Below, in pieces: positions 33,308 to 44,650 of a stretch of 64,000 nt of DNA. A program made the translations under genes and the position numbers. This stretch comes from Corinectria fuckeliana. Lineage: Eukaryota > Ascomycota > Sordariomycetes > Hypocreales > Nectriaceae. The stretch lies in contig WPDH01000067.1 in the NCBI GenBank assembly GCA_019137255.1, positions 1 to 64,000 on the forward strand, written 5' to 3'. The notes beneath the pieces are model-generated. The model was not told the DNA's origin. It did not search any database and worked only from the letters and a program-made list of their open reading frames with translations. Within the stretch, counting starts at the first letter, position 1, and every line of letters begins with the position of its first letter.

Positions 33308-34780
33308 GGACGTTATTCATGTTATTCATGGGACAGAGGGGGGCGGAGCTGTATGATAAACGGTGTAAAAGAGTCCGCATAAGTGGACGTGTGCTGATCA
33401 AATCATTCGATGTTTGGCGGAAGTCTTTCCTAGGCTTCAAGACTGGGTACATCTATTCACACAGCGATGCTCAAATATCTACAAGTTACCCGGATTTGGC
33501 GGTTTCTACATTGGAGGCTGACGATCAGGGTTGCTCAAATCGTTGTGCCAGCTACTTTGTGAGACTCTATTTATCGATTGAGATCAGCATAATCGCCCAA
33601 CTGTATCTCGCTACCGCTGCTGGATAACTTCCAGTGCAAGCTACTTACCACCAAAGCCAAAGCGTTGAAAGGTGATTCTTGGCTAATTCTTGGCCAACAC
33701 TGCTCGGCTCAATGACCTCACCTAAGCAACGACTTTCATTCCGAATGATTGCGTGAGCTGTTGATCTAATTCGAACGGGAATGGTCTTGTTTCCGAGGCA
33801 TAAGTTGTTTAGGCAATCATGAAAGTCAAACGGCTTTCTGTGCGACGTTGACAAGCCTGCACCCCTGTGATCGGTACCATAGACTACCTAGCTAGTGGTC
33901 GATCAGATCGAGGCGAGGATGTACGGGGTACATAGGATGAGAACGCATATTCGTCATGTAGTATTCCGACGGCTAGCGACCCTGCGTGTCGTGTATCAGA
34001 AGTATAGAGGAAACAGTAGTGCTTCCATAAATATCTCCCGCTCTGCCGTCAAGCATGTGCATTGTGCAACCGAGGACAACGGCCGTCGCAAGTACCCTGT
34101 CTGGTTGTGTTTCGCGGAATAAGGGTGGACCCTGGATGAATTTGCATGAACGGCCTGCCACACTCGGCCGGGGGTGGTGAGCTGATATAGATAAAGGATA
34201 TCGCGGAGTTGTAGCAGGTTAGAAGGCATTGTTCGCGGAGGAAAGGAGCATCTGGCGTTGCGGTTGGGCGATGCTCGAGTTTCACGAGTCGTAGTTGAGG
34301 AAGACAGAGGGCTAAGCCTCTATGCCATCGACATCCGGCGTCTCGCATCGTGTTGGAGAAAGAGGGCATAATTATTAGAGGGATCGCCTGGGGTCATGGT
34401 TGTATAGGGGAACGGGATATGGAGAAAGATAGAGCAGCATATCGGGCGCTTAGGGGGGTATAAACTAACAGGAAGCTCTCTCCCGCCCGCGCCTTGGTGT
34501 TTATCATCTTCACGCAGCACAGCAGCGGAAGCAATCCAGATACAGTCCTCAGTCATTCTTTAAGTGCTTTTGTCATTCATTATTTGTGTCCTTTGTCATT
34601 CCTTCATCACCTCAACGGATTCGCTACAGCCTGCTGGACACTCTCGTTTACAGGCCGCCAGCCCACTACGCAATTAATCGATAGCGGGAAAACGAACCCC
34701 CTCCCTAGTACCTATGTAGGTACAGCGCCAGGGTAGTAGAGACCGACTCCAGCACAACGAACCACTAAAAACCACACACC
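33308..34780. other. Intergenic, no supported gene
   Basis: Holds the bL19m 3' UTR and the alpha-actinin promoter and leader. An imperfect palindrome TACCTA-TG-TAGGTA is at 34709-34722, about 60 bases before the ATG. A segment like a tRNA B box on the minus strand near 33770 was checked and rejected. Confidence 0.45.
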
Positions 34781-37630
34781 ATGCCCGCCAGTCCCGCTGC
34801 TGGGGATGACGCTCAGGGGATGCTACCGCCGCAACCCGGCAACGTGGAGGTGGAGGGCAGAGAGCAGTTCCCCGATTTTTGTTTACACTCCCGATTTAGC
34901 GACGGCTACTCGCCGGAGCAGCACCACCACAGTCACAGTCACAGTCACAGCCATCACCACCACCACCACCATCACCAGCAGCAGTCTCCATCCATTTCCT
35001 CCTCCTCCCGCCTCTCTACCATCTCCAACTTCTCAACAGCATCCTCCGCCTCTACTGCGCCCAGCTCCGTCGGCTCGCCGTCATCCCGCCCCGTCTCCCA
35101 GTGTCTCGATTCGTGCAGCAGCAACAGCAGCAGCAGCAGCAGCTCTCCGCCTCGGCCCAGGACCCTCACCAGCTCCAGTGACGGTTCCAGCGTCTTCCCC
35201 TCCTCCCCCACCCCACGGACCCGACGCGACAAGTCGCAGCTGCATGCTGTACGAGCGCAGCGGTCAGGAACCAGAAGCGTCTCATTGGGCGTGAAGGACG
35301 GTAGGGATAAGCCCTCGACAGCAACAAGGCCGTGGAGGTTCCATCGAAGTTCCAGCAGTCCCGCCGATGCTCTTGCTGCCGTCGAGCCCCCGCATGATAC
35401 TGGCTTGACGAGAATGGCGTTTGCGGAACAGCAGCGATGGATTACGGTCCAGCAAAAGACCTTTACCAAATGGTAGGTAGCCATGCGCTGGACTTGTCCT
35501 CAGGCTGCCCTGCCATGCCTGTTTTTTCGATACCCCTTATGCTCTCTGTAATCGCTCTATGCTGACGTGGTTTCCTTACTTTGTTCTAGGCTTAACGCCA
35601 AACTAGAGGCTCGCGACATCGAGGTCAAAGATCTAGTAGCTGATCTAAGTGATGGTGTATGTCGAACTCCTTTTTGAATGAACGAATCTATGTACTGACG
35701 ATGCACCCGACAGATCGTACTAATTCATCTGCTCGAAAGCCTCTCCAACGAGTCGCTCGGTCGCTATGCCTCCAAACCCAAACTCCGTGTACAACGGTTC
35801 GAGAATGCCAACCTAGCCCTCGACTTCATCAAGTCCCGCGGCATCCAGATGACCAACATAGGCGCTGAGGATGTCGTCGATGGCAACCGCAAGATTGTCC
35901 TAGGCCTTATCTGGACACTGATTCTCCGATTCACCATTAGCGACATCAACGAGGAGGGCATGTCGGCCAAGGAAGGCCTGCTGCTTTGGTGCCAAAGGAA
36001 GACGGCTTGCTACGACGAGGTTGAGGTCCGAGACTTCAGTGCTAGCTGGAACGACGGCCTGGCTTTCTGCGCTCTCCTTGACATTCACAGACCTGACCTC
36101 ATCGACTACGACGCCTTGGACAAGTCAGACCACCGCGGAAACATGCAGATGGCCTTCGATATTGCGCATAAGGAGATCGGTATCCCACGGCTGCTAGATG
36201 TGGAAGATGTGTGCGACGTGGCCAAGCCCGATGAACGAAGTCTGATGACCTACATTGCGTACTGGTTCCACGCATTTTCGCAGATGGAAAAGGTGGAGAA
36301 CGCCGGCCGCCGAGTTGAGAAGTTCGTCAACAACATGCAAGGCGCATGGGAGATGCAGAGTGCCTATGAACGCCGCATGCGGGAGCTACTCAAGACTATT
36401 GTCGGCCAAATTGAGCAATGGAAACAGTCCAAGTTTGAGGGAACATACACGGATGCCAAGAGACAGGCGACTGAGTTTGCTGCATACAAAAGGGGGAAGA
36501 AGCGTGAGTGGGTGGGCGAGAAGAGCGATCTGGCAACGCTGCTTGGAAACATCAAGACGAAGCTCGGCACGTACCGTTTGCGACCATACGATCCGCCCGC
36601 AGATCTCAGCTTGGAAGTTCTCGAGAAGAACTGGACCGATTTGGCTCAAACAGAGATGACACGAGCGCAATTGATCAACGAGACGATCCGAGAGTAAGCC
36701 ATGCTACGTTGAGCGGATGAGGCACCCAACTAACGCACTCGTAGCATCAAGAACGCCCTGCGCAAATCGTTCGCCGACAAGGCCAACGACTTTGCCCTGG
36801 CTCTGAACACGATGCAATTAGCCATCTCGGGACTCGACGGAGACGTGGAGGACCAGCTACACCACGTCAGAAAGCTCAGCGAAAGTCTCCCACCGCTAGA
36901 TAGGTACCTGGAGACGATTGCCCTGCTGGATGAGAAGTGCGAGGAGGCCAACATTGAGGAAAACGATTTTACGACCTACACCTATGACGAGCTCTCATAC
37001 GAGCTTGGCCTGGTGAAGACGTCGGTACAGAAGAAGCTCGCCTTCCTGGAGAATCAGATAGTGGCCCGAAATATGACCAACCTGACGCCGATCCAGCTGG
37101 AAGAGTTTGAGAGTGTTTTCCGGCATTTCGACCGTGACGACACCAACTCCCTACAGGAGCTCGAGTTCAGCGCTGCCCTTGCTTCGTTGGGTCTCGTGTT
37201 TTCGGAGGACGAGATGCACGACTATTTCCTGGAGACGTCCAACGGACGAGACTATGTCACGTTTGAGCAGTTTATCCGGTTCATGGTTGACGTGACGGAG
37301 GACCAGAACACGGCGGAGCAGGTGTTCCAATCATTCCGCGAGGTGGCCGATGGCAAGCCATACGTGACGGAGATGGACCTGCGACATAGCTTGGTACCGG
37401 ACGAGGTGATTGACCAGCTGGTGGAGATTATGCCACCTCACAAGGGGCCGGACATGTCGGAAGACCGAGGGATGCCGCAGTTCGATTACATCACGTTCAT
37501 GGAGAAGATGATTAACGATCAACGGGATGGACCGGATGTCCCGGCGGCGAGTGGCGTGCTGCAGGACAGAACGAACTTGGAGCCCAGGAGTCCACTGACT
37601 GAGGGATACGTTAACGGAGCTTCAGAGTGA
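34781..37630 (+). CDS. Alpha-actinin with long N-terminal extension
   Basis: Four exons: 34781-35472, 35590-35656, 35714-36693, 36745-37630; 874 residues. Alpha-actinin crosslinks F-actin and in fungi acts at the contractile ring and hyphal tips. Two calponin-homology domains (from about residue 218) include QQKTFTKWLNAKLEAR, the DLSDGIVLIHLLE helix, IGAEDVVDGNRKIVLGLIWT and LLLWCQRKTACYD. A spectrin-like rod follows (MQGAWEMQSAYERRMRELLK onward). The C-terminus is EF-hand-like, with one loop near consensus, DRDDTNSLQELE. Residues 1-215 are unusual for the family: Ser/Pro-rich, with a His/Ser tract (34928-34975) and a Ser run (35126-35147). Known orthologues begin close to the first CH domain; the internal Met in RMAFAEQQRW (about 35414) would give that form. 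Confidence 0.9.
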
Positions 37631-38664
37631 GCATTCGAGTGGCGTGACTGGGAGGGCTAGAGAAGGGATGAATGGAGTGTTGGAGAGCCGACGGAACTTG
37701 GGAATGCGCCATGGGGTAATCAACCGCCACCTAGGGAACCGCGCTGGACACGTGCCTTGCCCTTGAAGAAAAAAGAAGACTGGAGGAGGGTAGTTCTCGA
37801 GTCAACGCTACGTTAACCCTTTTACCTTTTATTGTTAGATGCATCAGGCGGTGTTTTGGTGGCGGGGAAGGCTTGATATCCCTTCGAATTATACCAGAAG
37901 AGTGAATTGGCTAGGATTGCAGTACTGTATCCTTGTACGTTAATTTGTAATTGCAAGGGCAAGGAGATGTGTGCGACTTGCAGGTGATGTTCTTGCGAAG
38001 TACTATGTGAGGGAGGTCCTTTGGATTTGAGGGGAGTGGAATGTTCGCGAATTGGCGCTTGGTCTCCCTGTGCGTACAGCATGACGGCATTCATATATCA
38101 TCATGCACATGTCATGATGTACACATGGTGCACACATGATGCGCGCACGGCTTAGATCGTCAACCAAAGTCCCAAACTTTTGGTGTTTCGGTATCCACCG
38201 GCTGTGGTGGAGCCGGACTAACACGTTGAGGCCGGTAATTAGGATCTCGTCGCTAATAATACATACTTTCTCAAAAATGGGGGAACGTTAGATAGGTAGG
38301 TCTCTCTCCGATCGGCAACGATGATTAACTAGCCGGCGCTGTGCTATAAGTATAGGTAGCTTGGTAGCGTGCCCGTCGGCCAAATGATGCCGATTGCCGA
38401 TCAAGCGCCTAGACTACTCATTAATTAATTATTATCCCGTGGAAAATGGGGAAGAAAAGTCCACGGCGCCGGGCTTAGATTCGGAAACCCGCCCCCACTG
38501 CCCGGAAGGAACCCCTCGTCTCCGCTATCGCTCCAAGCTCAAAACGTCAAAAAGTTGGTGGACGAATTGTCTCCGTCTCATTTGCAAAGCGAGCGTCACC
38601 TCCATCACCAACTCCCCCGGCAGCCTTCCTCCGCAAGCCAAGAGCACGACAGCAAGCGCGAATC
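37631..38664. other. Intergenic, no supported gene
   Basis: Lies between alpha-actinin and the dehydrogenase gene. It has an AGGTAGGT step at 38293-38300 and an AT-rich stretch near 38405-38435. CATCATG/CATGATG repeats are loosely clustered at 38095-38140. No gene is seen. Confidence 0.45.
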
Positions 38665-40461
38665 ATGGCGTCTCGATCGAGCCTCATGCGCGCGCTGAGG
38701 ACGCCCGCCGCCACCGCCAATGCCTCGACGAGTGTATCCCGGACAGCTGCCGGGCGAGCTCGCGCTTCTCGCACAACACCCTCAACCGCAACTTCAGCTT
38801 CGGGTCTTTCCTCGACGCCGGCCGGCTCCCGATGCATCTCCACCACTCCCCGCAGACTCGTCGCTCCCACGCTGGCCCGCCACGCCAAGCTGACCACCGA
38901 AACATACCCGAGCCTCCAGCGCGACTCTCGCTTCGCCGCCGTGAACAAGGACCATGTCGCCCGGTTCCGCGAGATCCTCGGAGACCACCCCTCGGCCATG
39001 ATCGACGGCGTCTCGGAAGCCGTCGACGAAGGCGAGTTTGAGCCCTTCAACGAGGACTGGATGCACAAGTACAAGGGCCAGACTCGCCTCGTCCTCAGGC
39101 CCGCCAGCACCGAAGAGGTCAGCCATATCCTGCGCTACTGCAACGAGCAGCGCCTCGCCGTCGTGCCCCAGGGCGGCAACACGGGTCTCGTCGGCGGCTC
39201 CATCCCCGTTTTCGACGAGATCGTCATCAGCATCGCCCGCATGAACCAGATCCGCTCCTTCGACGACGTCAGCGGCTCCCTCGTCGTCGACGCCGGCTGC
39301 ATCCTCGAGGCCGTCGACGGGTACCTGGCCAAGCAGGGCTACGTCTTCCCGCTCGACCTCGGCGCCAAGGGATCCTGCCACGTCGGCGGCAACGTCTCGA
39401 CCAACGCCGGCGGCCTGCGTCTGCTCCGCTACGGCAGTCTCCACGGCAGCGTCCTCGGCGTCGAGGCCGTCCTGCCCGACGGCACCATCATGAACGACCT
39501 GTGCACCCTGCGCAAGAACAACACCGGCTACGACCTCAAGCAGCTCTTCATCGGCGCCGAGGGCACCCTGGGCATCATCACCAAGCTCGCCATCCACTGC
39601 CCCCAGCGCTCCCCCGCCGTCAACGTCGCCCTCTTCGGCCTCGAGTCCTACGAGAAGGCCCAACTCGCCTTCCGCGAGGCCAAGAAGCAGCTCTCCGAAA
39701 TCCTCTCCGCCTTCGAGCTCATGGACGGCAAGAGCCAGGAGATCGTCTCCCTCGTCAAGGGCCAGGACAAGCCCCTCGAGGGCGATCACCCCTTCTACTG
39801 CCTCATCGAGACGAGCGGCTCCAACGGCGAGCACGACTACGCCAAGCTTGAGGCCTTCCTCGAGGACGTCATGACCCGCGAGGTCATTACCGACGGCGTC
39901 GTGGCCCAGGACGAGACGCAGATCAAGGAGCTGTGGGGGTGGCGCGAGGGCATCACCGAGTGCCTCGGCCATTGGGGCGGCACCTACAAGTACGACGTGT
40001 CGATCCCGCTCAACGAGATGTACAAGCTCGTCGAGGACACCAAGGCGCGCATGGAGGAGGCCGGCCTGCTGGGCGACACGGACGAGCACCCCGTCGTAGC
40101 GGTCCTGGGCTACGGCCACATGGGCGACTCCAACCTGCACCTGAACATCCCCGTGCGCCGCTACGATCCCAAGGTCGAGCAGGCCCTGGAGCCTTTCGTG
40201 TACGAGTGGATTCAGAAGCGCAACGGTAGCATCAGCGCCGAGCACGGGCTGGGTATCGCCAAGAAGAAGTTTGTCGGATACAGCCGAGACGACACCATGC
40301 TCGGCCTGATGAAGCAAATCAAGAACCTCTACGATCCTGTGAGTGGTCTCTTGCTTTTCTCCCTTTTACCATTTTTTTTTCATTCGTATCAAATCCAGCT
40401 TCAACCTTTAGCTAACCATGTCTCTTAGAATGGTATCATGAACCCCTACAAGTACCTCTAG
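38665..40461 (+). CDS. DLD2: Mitochondrial D-lactate / D-2-hydroxyglutarate dehydrogenase
   Basis: Two exons: 38665-40338 and 40429-40461; 568 residues. It is an FAD flavoprotein of the vanillyl-alcohol-oxidase fold that oxidises D-2-hydroxy acids and passes electrons on in the mitochondrion. About 65 residues of presequence are rich in Arg, Ser, Ala and Thr. The FAD-binding region has RPASTEEVSHILRYC, VVPQGGNTGLVGGSIPV, GNVSTNAGGLRLLRYG and FIGAEGTLGIITKLAI. The C-terminal half has the metal-site motif GHMGDSNLHLNI and SAEHGLGIAKK. The last exon encodes only NGIMNPYKYL, the conserved end. The yeast Dld2/Dld3 group fits better than Dld1. The strong third-position G/C bias also creates a long antisense frame, which is an artefact. 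Confidence 0.9.
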
Positions 40462-40853
40462 GCATAACTCGAGGTGTTTTGATACGTACAAAATATGTGA
40501 AACTCGTAGGCATGCCCCCTAGATGAGATGTAGGGCACTGCATCTAGCTGGCAGCATACGTGTCAAAGGTGATCGAGATTAAAGAGTTTGGTTGTGGGAT
40601 CGGGATGAGTGAGTGCACTCTTGAGCATTGTTGTATATGTGATACCTGCCTATACATTAAAGGTGGAATTGCTCGTGGAATGTAGCCGGAAGAAAAAGAA
40701 GGGAAAGAATAAGGGCACAAACTAAACCATACGTCGAGTCTTGACTAATGATGTTCGTTGGTGTATCCTTGGTGTATCCTTCCCCAACCCCCAAATTCCC
40801 CGTGTAAGCCGATTCACGAGGACGCCGAGAACATCCCCCGACGTGAGACAACA
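40462..40853. other. Convergent intergenic, DLD2/F-box 3' ends
   Basis: Space between two convergent stops. TGGTGTATCCT is directly duplicated at about 40757-40779. No gene is seen. Confidence 0.5.
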
Positions 40854-42587
40854 TCAAGTTGACGCACTCGCAACTCTCTTGCCGCACTCCCCATTTCGGC
40901 GCGCGGCAACTGTAGCTAATAGAAGCTCCAGAGCAGCCTCATCCTTGGCCCTGAGATCATCCTCAAGAACCCACTCGCTCTTATCGATCCCGCCCCAAAC
41001 GACATCCGTCCAGTCTTTCCACTCGCGCCACTGGTACATGTCGTCGTAGACATACAGGAGCTGCTTCTCCGCGTCCTGGCGCAGCCCCGTGGCGGCTTGG
41101 TCCTCGGCGTCTCCTCCGCCGTCTTGCTCGGACGGCGATGGGCACTTGAAATTCCGAAACGCGTTATATTTCAGGCGCTGGTCTCGGATCGCGGAGGCTC
41201 TCTCTGCGGTCGATTCCGGAGGGCGGCTGGGCGGTTTGGCTGGCTCGGTCGGGTGTATGTGTAGCTCTTCGTCCCATGCGCCGGAGCCCATCCTGAAGAC
41301 TTTCAGGTTCGGCATTGAGCCGCGCCACTGGGAGAGAAGCGCGTGCCATCGTAACGTAAATAGCAGCATCTTCTTAACTACCTTGTCGCCGGGCGTGTTC
41401 TCGTTTGTTTCCGAATCCGACCACGAGTCCATGTCCGAATCTGAATCCGAACCTGAACCCGAGTGTTGGTCCCACACATCATCGTGTCTCAGGTAGCCTT
41501 GGTTAGAAACGACTTTATCATGCCCCTTGACATCCTGGCCAACAACGATAGTCCGGTCGTCTGGCGTCCAACTGGTCCTGGATTGGTAGACTATTCGGCA
41601 GTCGTCGAGGTAGAGCTCTTCAAGGCCCGGAGATATAAACCAGTCGGCCTGCCACTGGTGACTGAAAACATATTTGCCCAAGGCGAGGACCTTGAGGTTA
41701 GGCAATCCGCCCCCACCGCCCACGGCGCGGAAGTCCATCTTGGGATTCCAACCCCAGTATTCGTAGCAGTATAACGACAGGACCTTCAGATTGGTGGCCA
41801 GTGGCAGCGAAAGCCAAGTGGTAGGCAGGCTTTCGAACATGTCGTGCTTGTCGTAATAACATACGGTGCGCCATCGGCTGTACATCCTTAGCTGTGTGGT
41901 CATGTAGAGCCTTAGGTCCACGAGGCCGGAGGCGAGGACAGCCTTGAAGGCGTCGGAGTTTGTGAGCCGCGGATCGCGGTAGTCGCCGAGGTTGGTGATG
42001 GTCAGGGTCGAAAGAGATATCGGGGCGGCCACGGAGGATATATCAATATCGCAACGGCCTGTGAAATGTAAAGATCGGTCGATTTGCTGCTGCCGTTGAC
42101 TGGACCACGTCCCTGCCAGGCATTGAAAGACGGTGTCGAGGACCTGATATCGGAAGTCGATGGACTCCTCAATCTCCACCTGAGCCACCAGCTCTCCGCG
42201 ACCGCAATACTGGCTGAACCGCAGGTGAAGAGCGCCCAGGTTGTAGAAGCAGCGGAGGAAAGGTAGGGCACCCACAAAATCCCGAGGAATCTGATATTTG
42301 CGGCGCAAGGTGCGGTCCCTATATCCAGGACCAAGCCAAGTGTCGCAGGTTATTTCCCTGACGTAACAGCGAAGTTCGTCCGAGAGCGCAATATGGATCA
42401 ATTTATGAGGGCTGTCGCCGAACGCCTGAAGGTGCAGAGAGCGGAAAAGGCGCGGAGTTGCGATGGAGCCAAGTAGACGATTCACCCGTCTCAGATGACA
42501 TAGAGTAGACTTGGGCAGAAGGGAGCAGATCCGGTCGTTGACTTCTAGGGGCAGCGAAGTAAAGGACTTTCGCCGGGGATGAGGCAT
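40854..42587 (-). CDS. F-box protein
   Basis: Single exon of 577 residues. The N-terminus is an F-box: FTSLPLEVNDRICSLLPKST, LCHLRRVNRLLGSIATPRLF, residues about 9-50. This would bind Skp1 and make the protein a substrate adaptor of an SCF ubiquitin ligase. The rest contains Leu-rich segments (LRCFYNLGALHLRFSQY, LATNLKVLSLYCYEY, LPNLKVLALGKYVF) compatible with degenerate leucine-rich repeats, plus an acidic Ser/Asp stretch around 41405-41465 (SGSGSDSDSDMDSWSD). Such F-box proteins are numerous and variable in filamentous fungi, and the target is unknown. The ATG at 42585-42587 begins MPHPRRKS. Confidence 0.85.
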   Translation of the reverse strand: MPHPRRKSFTSLPLEVNDRICSLLPKSTLCHLRRVNRLLGSIATPRLFRSLHLQAFGDSPHKLIHIALSDELRCYVREITCDTWLGPGYRDRTLRRKYQIPRDFVGALPFLRCFYNLGALHLRFSQYCGRGELVAQVEIEESIDFRYQVLDTVFQCLAGTWSSQRQQQIDRSLHFTGRCDIDISSVAAPISLSTLTITNLGDYRDPRLTNSDAFKAVLASGLVDLRLYMTTQLRMYSRWRTVCYYDKHDMFESLPTTWLSLPLATNLKVLSLYCYEYWGWNPKMDFRAVGGGGGLPNLKVLALGKYVFSHQWQADWFISPGLEELYLDDCRIVYQSRTSWTPDDRTIVVGQDVKGHDKVVSNQGYLRHDDVWDQHSGSGSDSDSDMDSWSDSETNENTPGDKVVKKMLLFTLRWHALLSQWRGSMPNLKVFRMGSGAWDEELHIHPTEPAKPPSRPPESTAERASAIRDQRLKYNAFRNFKCPSPSEQDGGGDAEDQAATGLRQDAEKQLLYVYDDMYQWREWKDWTDVVWGGIDKSEWVLEDDLRAKDEAALELLLATVAARRNGECGKRVASAST

Positions 42588-44650
42588 TGTCGGCGTTTCG
42601 CGGTTCTAGTTGATAAATGGTGGAAGTATGTAATCCGAGGGTTGAGCGGAGGTTGAGGACGGGCGAATCGCTTGCTGAGTGTAACTGGATGTAAAGAGTC
42701 GTAGGCTGTGGAATGAGAGACTCGTGAATTACTTGTTATAATATATTGTCGCTCGACTATCAGCTGATCAAACCTTTCTGGTTGCTAGTTGCGTGTCTCT
42801 CATGACGATTTATCGTCGGAGGGGCGTCCGCCTCCCCGTGGAGGGCAGCTTACTGTGAACCCATCGTTGAAGTCAACGCGAGAATTTCTACTGTACATCG
42901 GAAAAGTTATCGAAATATTCCAAAACTGAGTGCATGTGAGGAATAGTAGATTCAATCGAGATTGCCAATATGGGCTTGATGTCCAAGGTGCGAACGCGTG
43001 GTTGATGATGTTATTGGGAATAGTTGAGGACGACATGACCAAGTTGGTAAACCGAACGGCAAACACTGGACTATATCAATCCTTCAGTTAAGCGGATCAT
43101 AGGAAAATATCCTGTTCCCTTGTGTGCTAGAACAGTGGAGTAAAGGTGATTGAAGTGGTTGGGAAGCTTTCGTGACCAAGTATAAGGCTGGATCCAACCA
43201 AAGGCTGAGGGAGGTGTGGTGGAAGGTGATTGGTGGCCCGTAGCCGTACACGGTGTAGTCAAATGGTGATTGGTGGCCCAGAGCCGAGAGGTCGAATACA
43301 AGTGACCCGTAAATTGTGTCGTCGATGGCCATTGGTGGCTCAGACCCGCGAGATCAAATACATGGAACTGACCTATCGCGGCGGCGGTGGCAATTTTTAA
43401 GCAGTCGAAGTTCGCGGAAGACTTGATGAGAGGAAGAGGGCTCGTCGCTCGAGGCTGACTTGGGCCTTCTGATGATTAGTAACTCGGCACTGCAACTGCA
43501 GCTGCAAGTGTCAGGAGATCTAGATCGATGAACCGTAGAAATGGGACTTTTGTCTGATCCACCTGGCAGCCCGTCGCCCTGTAGCCTATGTGCCTGTGTG
43601 CCGATGCACCTCGAGCTATCGTGCGAGTGGCAGCCACCACGCGAGCGTCATCCTGCAGCCCTGCGGTCCGTTAGCATACAGTACACTACTTCTAGTGTGG
43701 GCCGGCCTGTAGAACGGGTTGTTGACAGGAGGCCACTGCGGGATACAGTTAGTGGCAGCAGTGTCGAGGCCGCCTCCGAGAGGATCAAGGATCACGGTCA
43801 AGGATCACGGTGGTCTCCCTCTCTTCCAGCGGAATGCCCAGTGTCCCCATGTGTGCAGCCTCCCTTGATGTAACTTACGCGTGCTGTTCCTGGTGGTTTC
43901 GCTCTTCGACAGGCCCTAGGCGAGCCCCTGTGGCAGGGCAGAATCAGTCGTGGAGGCTTTCTTCAGCTCGTTGGCGTCGCAGCCAACCAGCGTCTGCTCC
44001 CGGCCTCCCTCCCTGTCAGCCCTACGACGCCAACGACACAGGTCCCCCCCCCCACCATCACCTTTGTCCCCACGGCGAAGCGTCCTTGGCATCGTCCTGC
44101 TGTCGTGACAAAGTCCCCGAAGAACCATGGTGCCAGTGGTTCTCTCCCGTAGTCCCGTGCCAATGCCTTTCAGATCGGCCACCTTGCCACCAGCCCCGGT
44201 CCTGGGCTTGAATACTTGACGGATACGTATGCGGCCCGTACCTCGGTGGGCTCTCGAGCAGGAGGGCCTCACCATCTCATTCGCCCTGTCAAGATTTGCC
44301 TCGATGCCGCACAATGGGATTTAGCAGGGAAGCTACCATGACGGCAGACGACTCTGCAGTTCTCGCCCCCCCCGGATTGCGCAAGTGGGAGGTTCCCGGC
44401 GAAGGACGAGAGTGACGGTATTCTGCCTTCTGCGGGGATGATGAGGGTCGATCGGGTGCCTCAGTGCAGCATAACCCGAAACTATTTAGAAGAAGCATTG
44501 TGGACGTCTGCATTCGAAGTTCCTTCCATTCAGTCTTCTGCTCTCGCACCACGTTGCTGTTCTTTCTTACAGTCTGCCGTCTGCCGTTGCATACCTCCCC
44601 ACTTTCTTCATACAGAGCTGCTCGAAATCCAAGCCCAAGACTGCAACAGC
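42588..44650. other. Intergenic with short degenerate repeats
   Basis: No gene is supported over 2.06 kb. Three degenerate copies of a unit containing GGTGATTGGTGGCCC start at 43225, 43265 and 43327. CAAGGATCACGGT is directly duplicated at about 43786-43812. A C run is at 44044-44052. The remaining frames have no recognisable domain. Confidence 0.5.

Noticed and set aside
33750..33850. tRNA-like B box (GTTCGAATT) on the minus strand
   Set aside because: No matching A box, acceptor stem or anticodon arm can be drawn around it.
34922..34990. CAC/AGT repeat considered as a CRISPR or satellite array
   Set aside because: It is a short coding microsatellite for the His/Ser tract of alpha-actinin; there are no spacers, and CRISPR is not expected in a fungal nucleus.
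38794..40317. 507-codon open frame antisense to the D-lactate dehydrogenase gene
   Set aside because: It mirrors a coding exon with very strong third-position G/C bias. The translation is low-complexity Val/Leu/Asp/Glu and has no family features.
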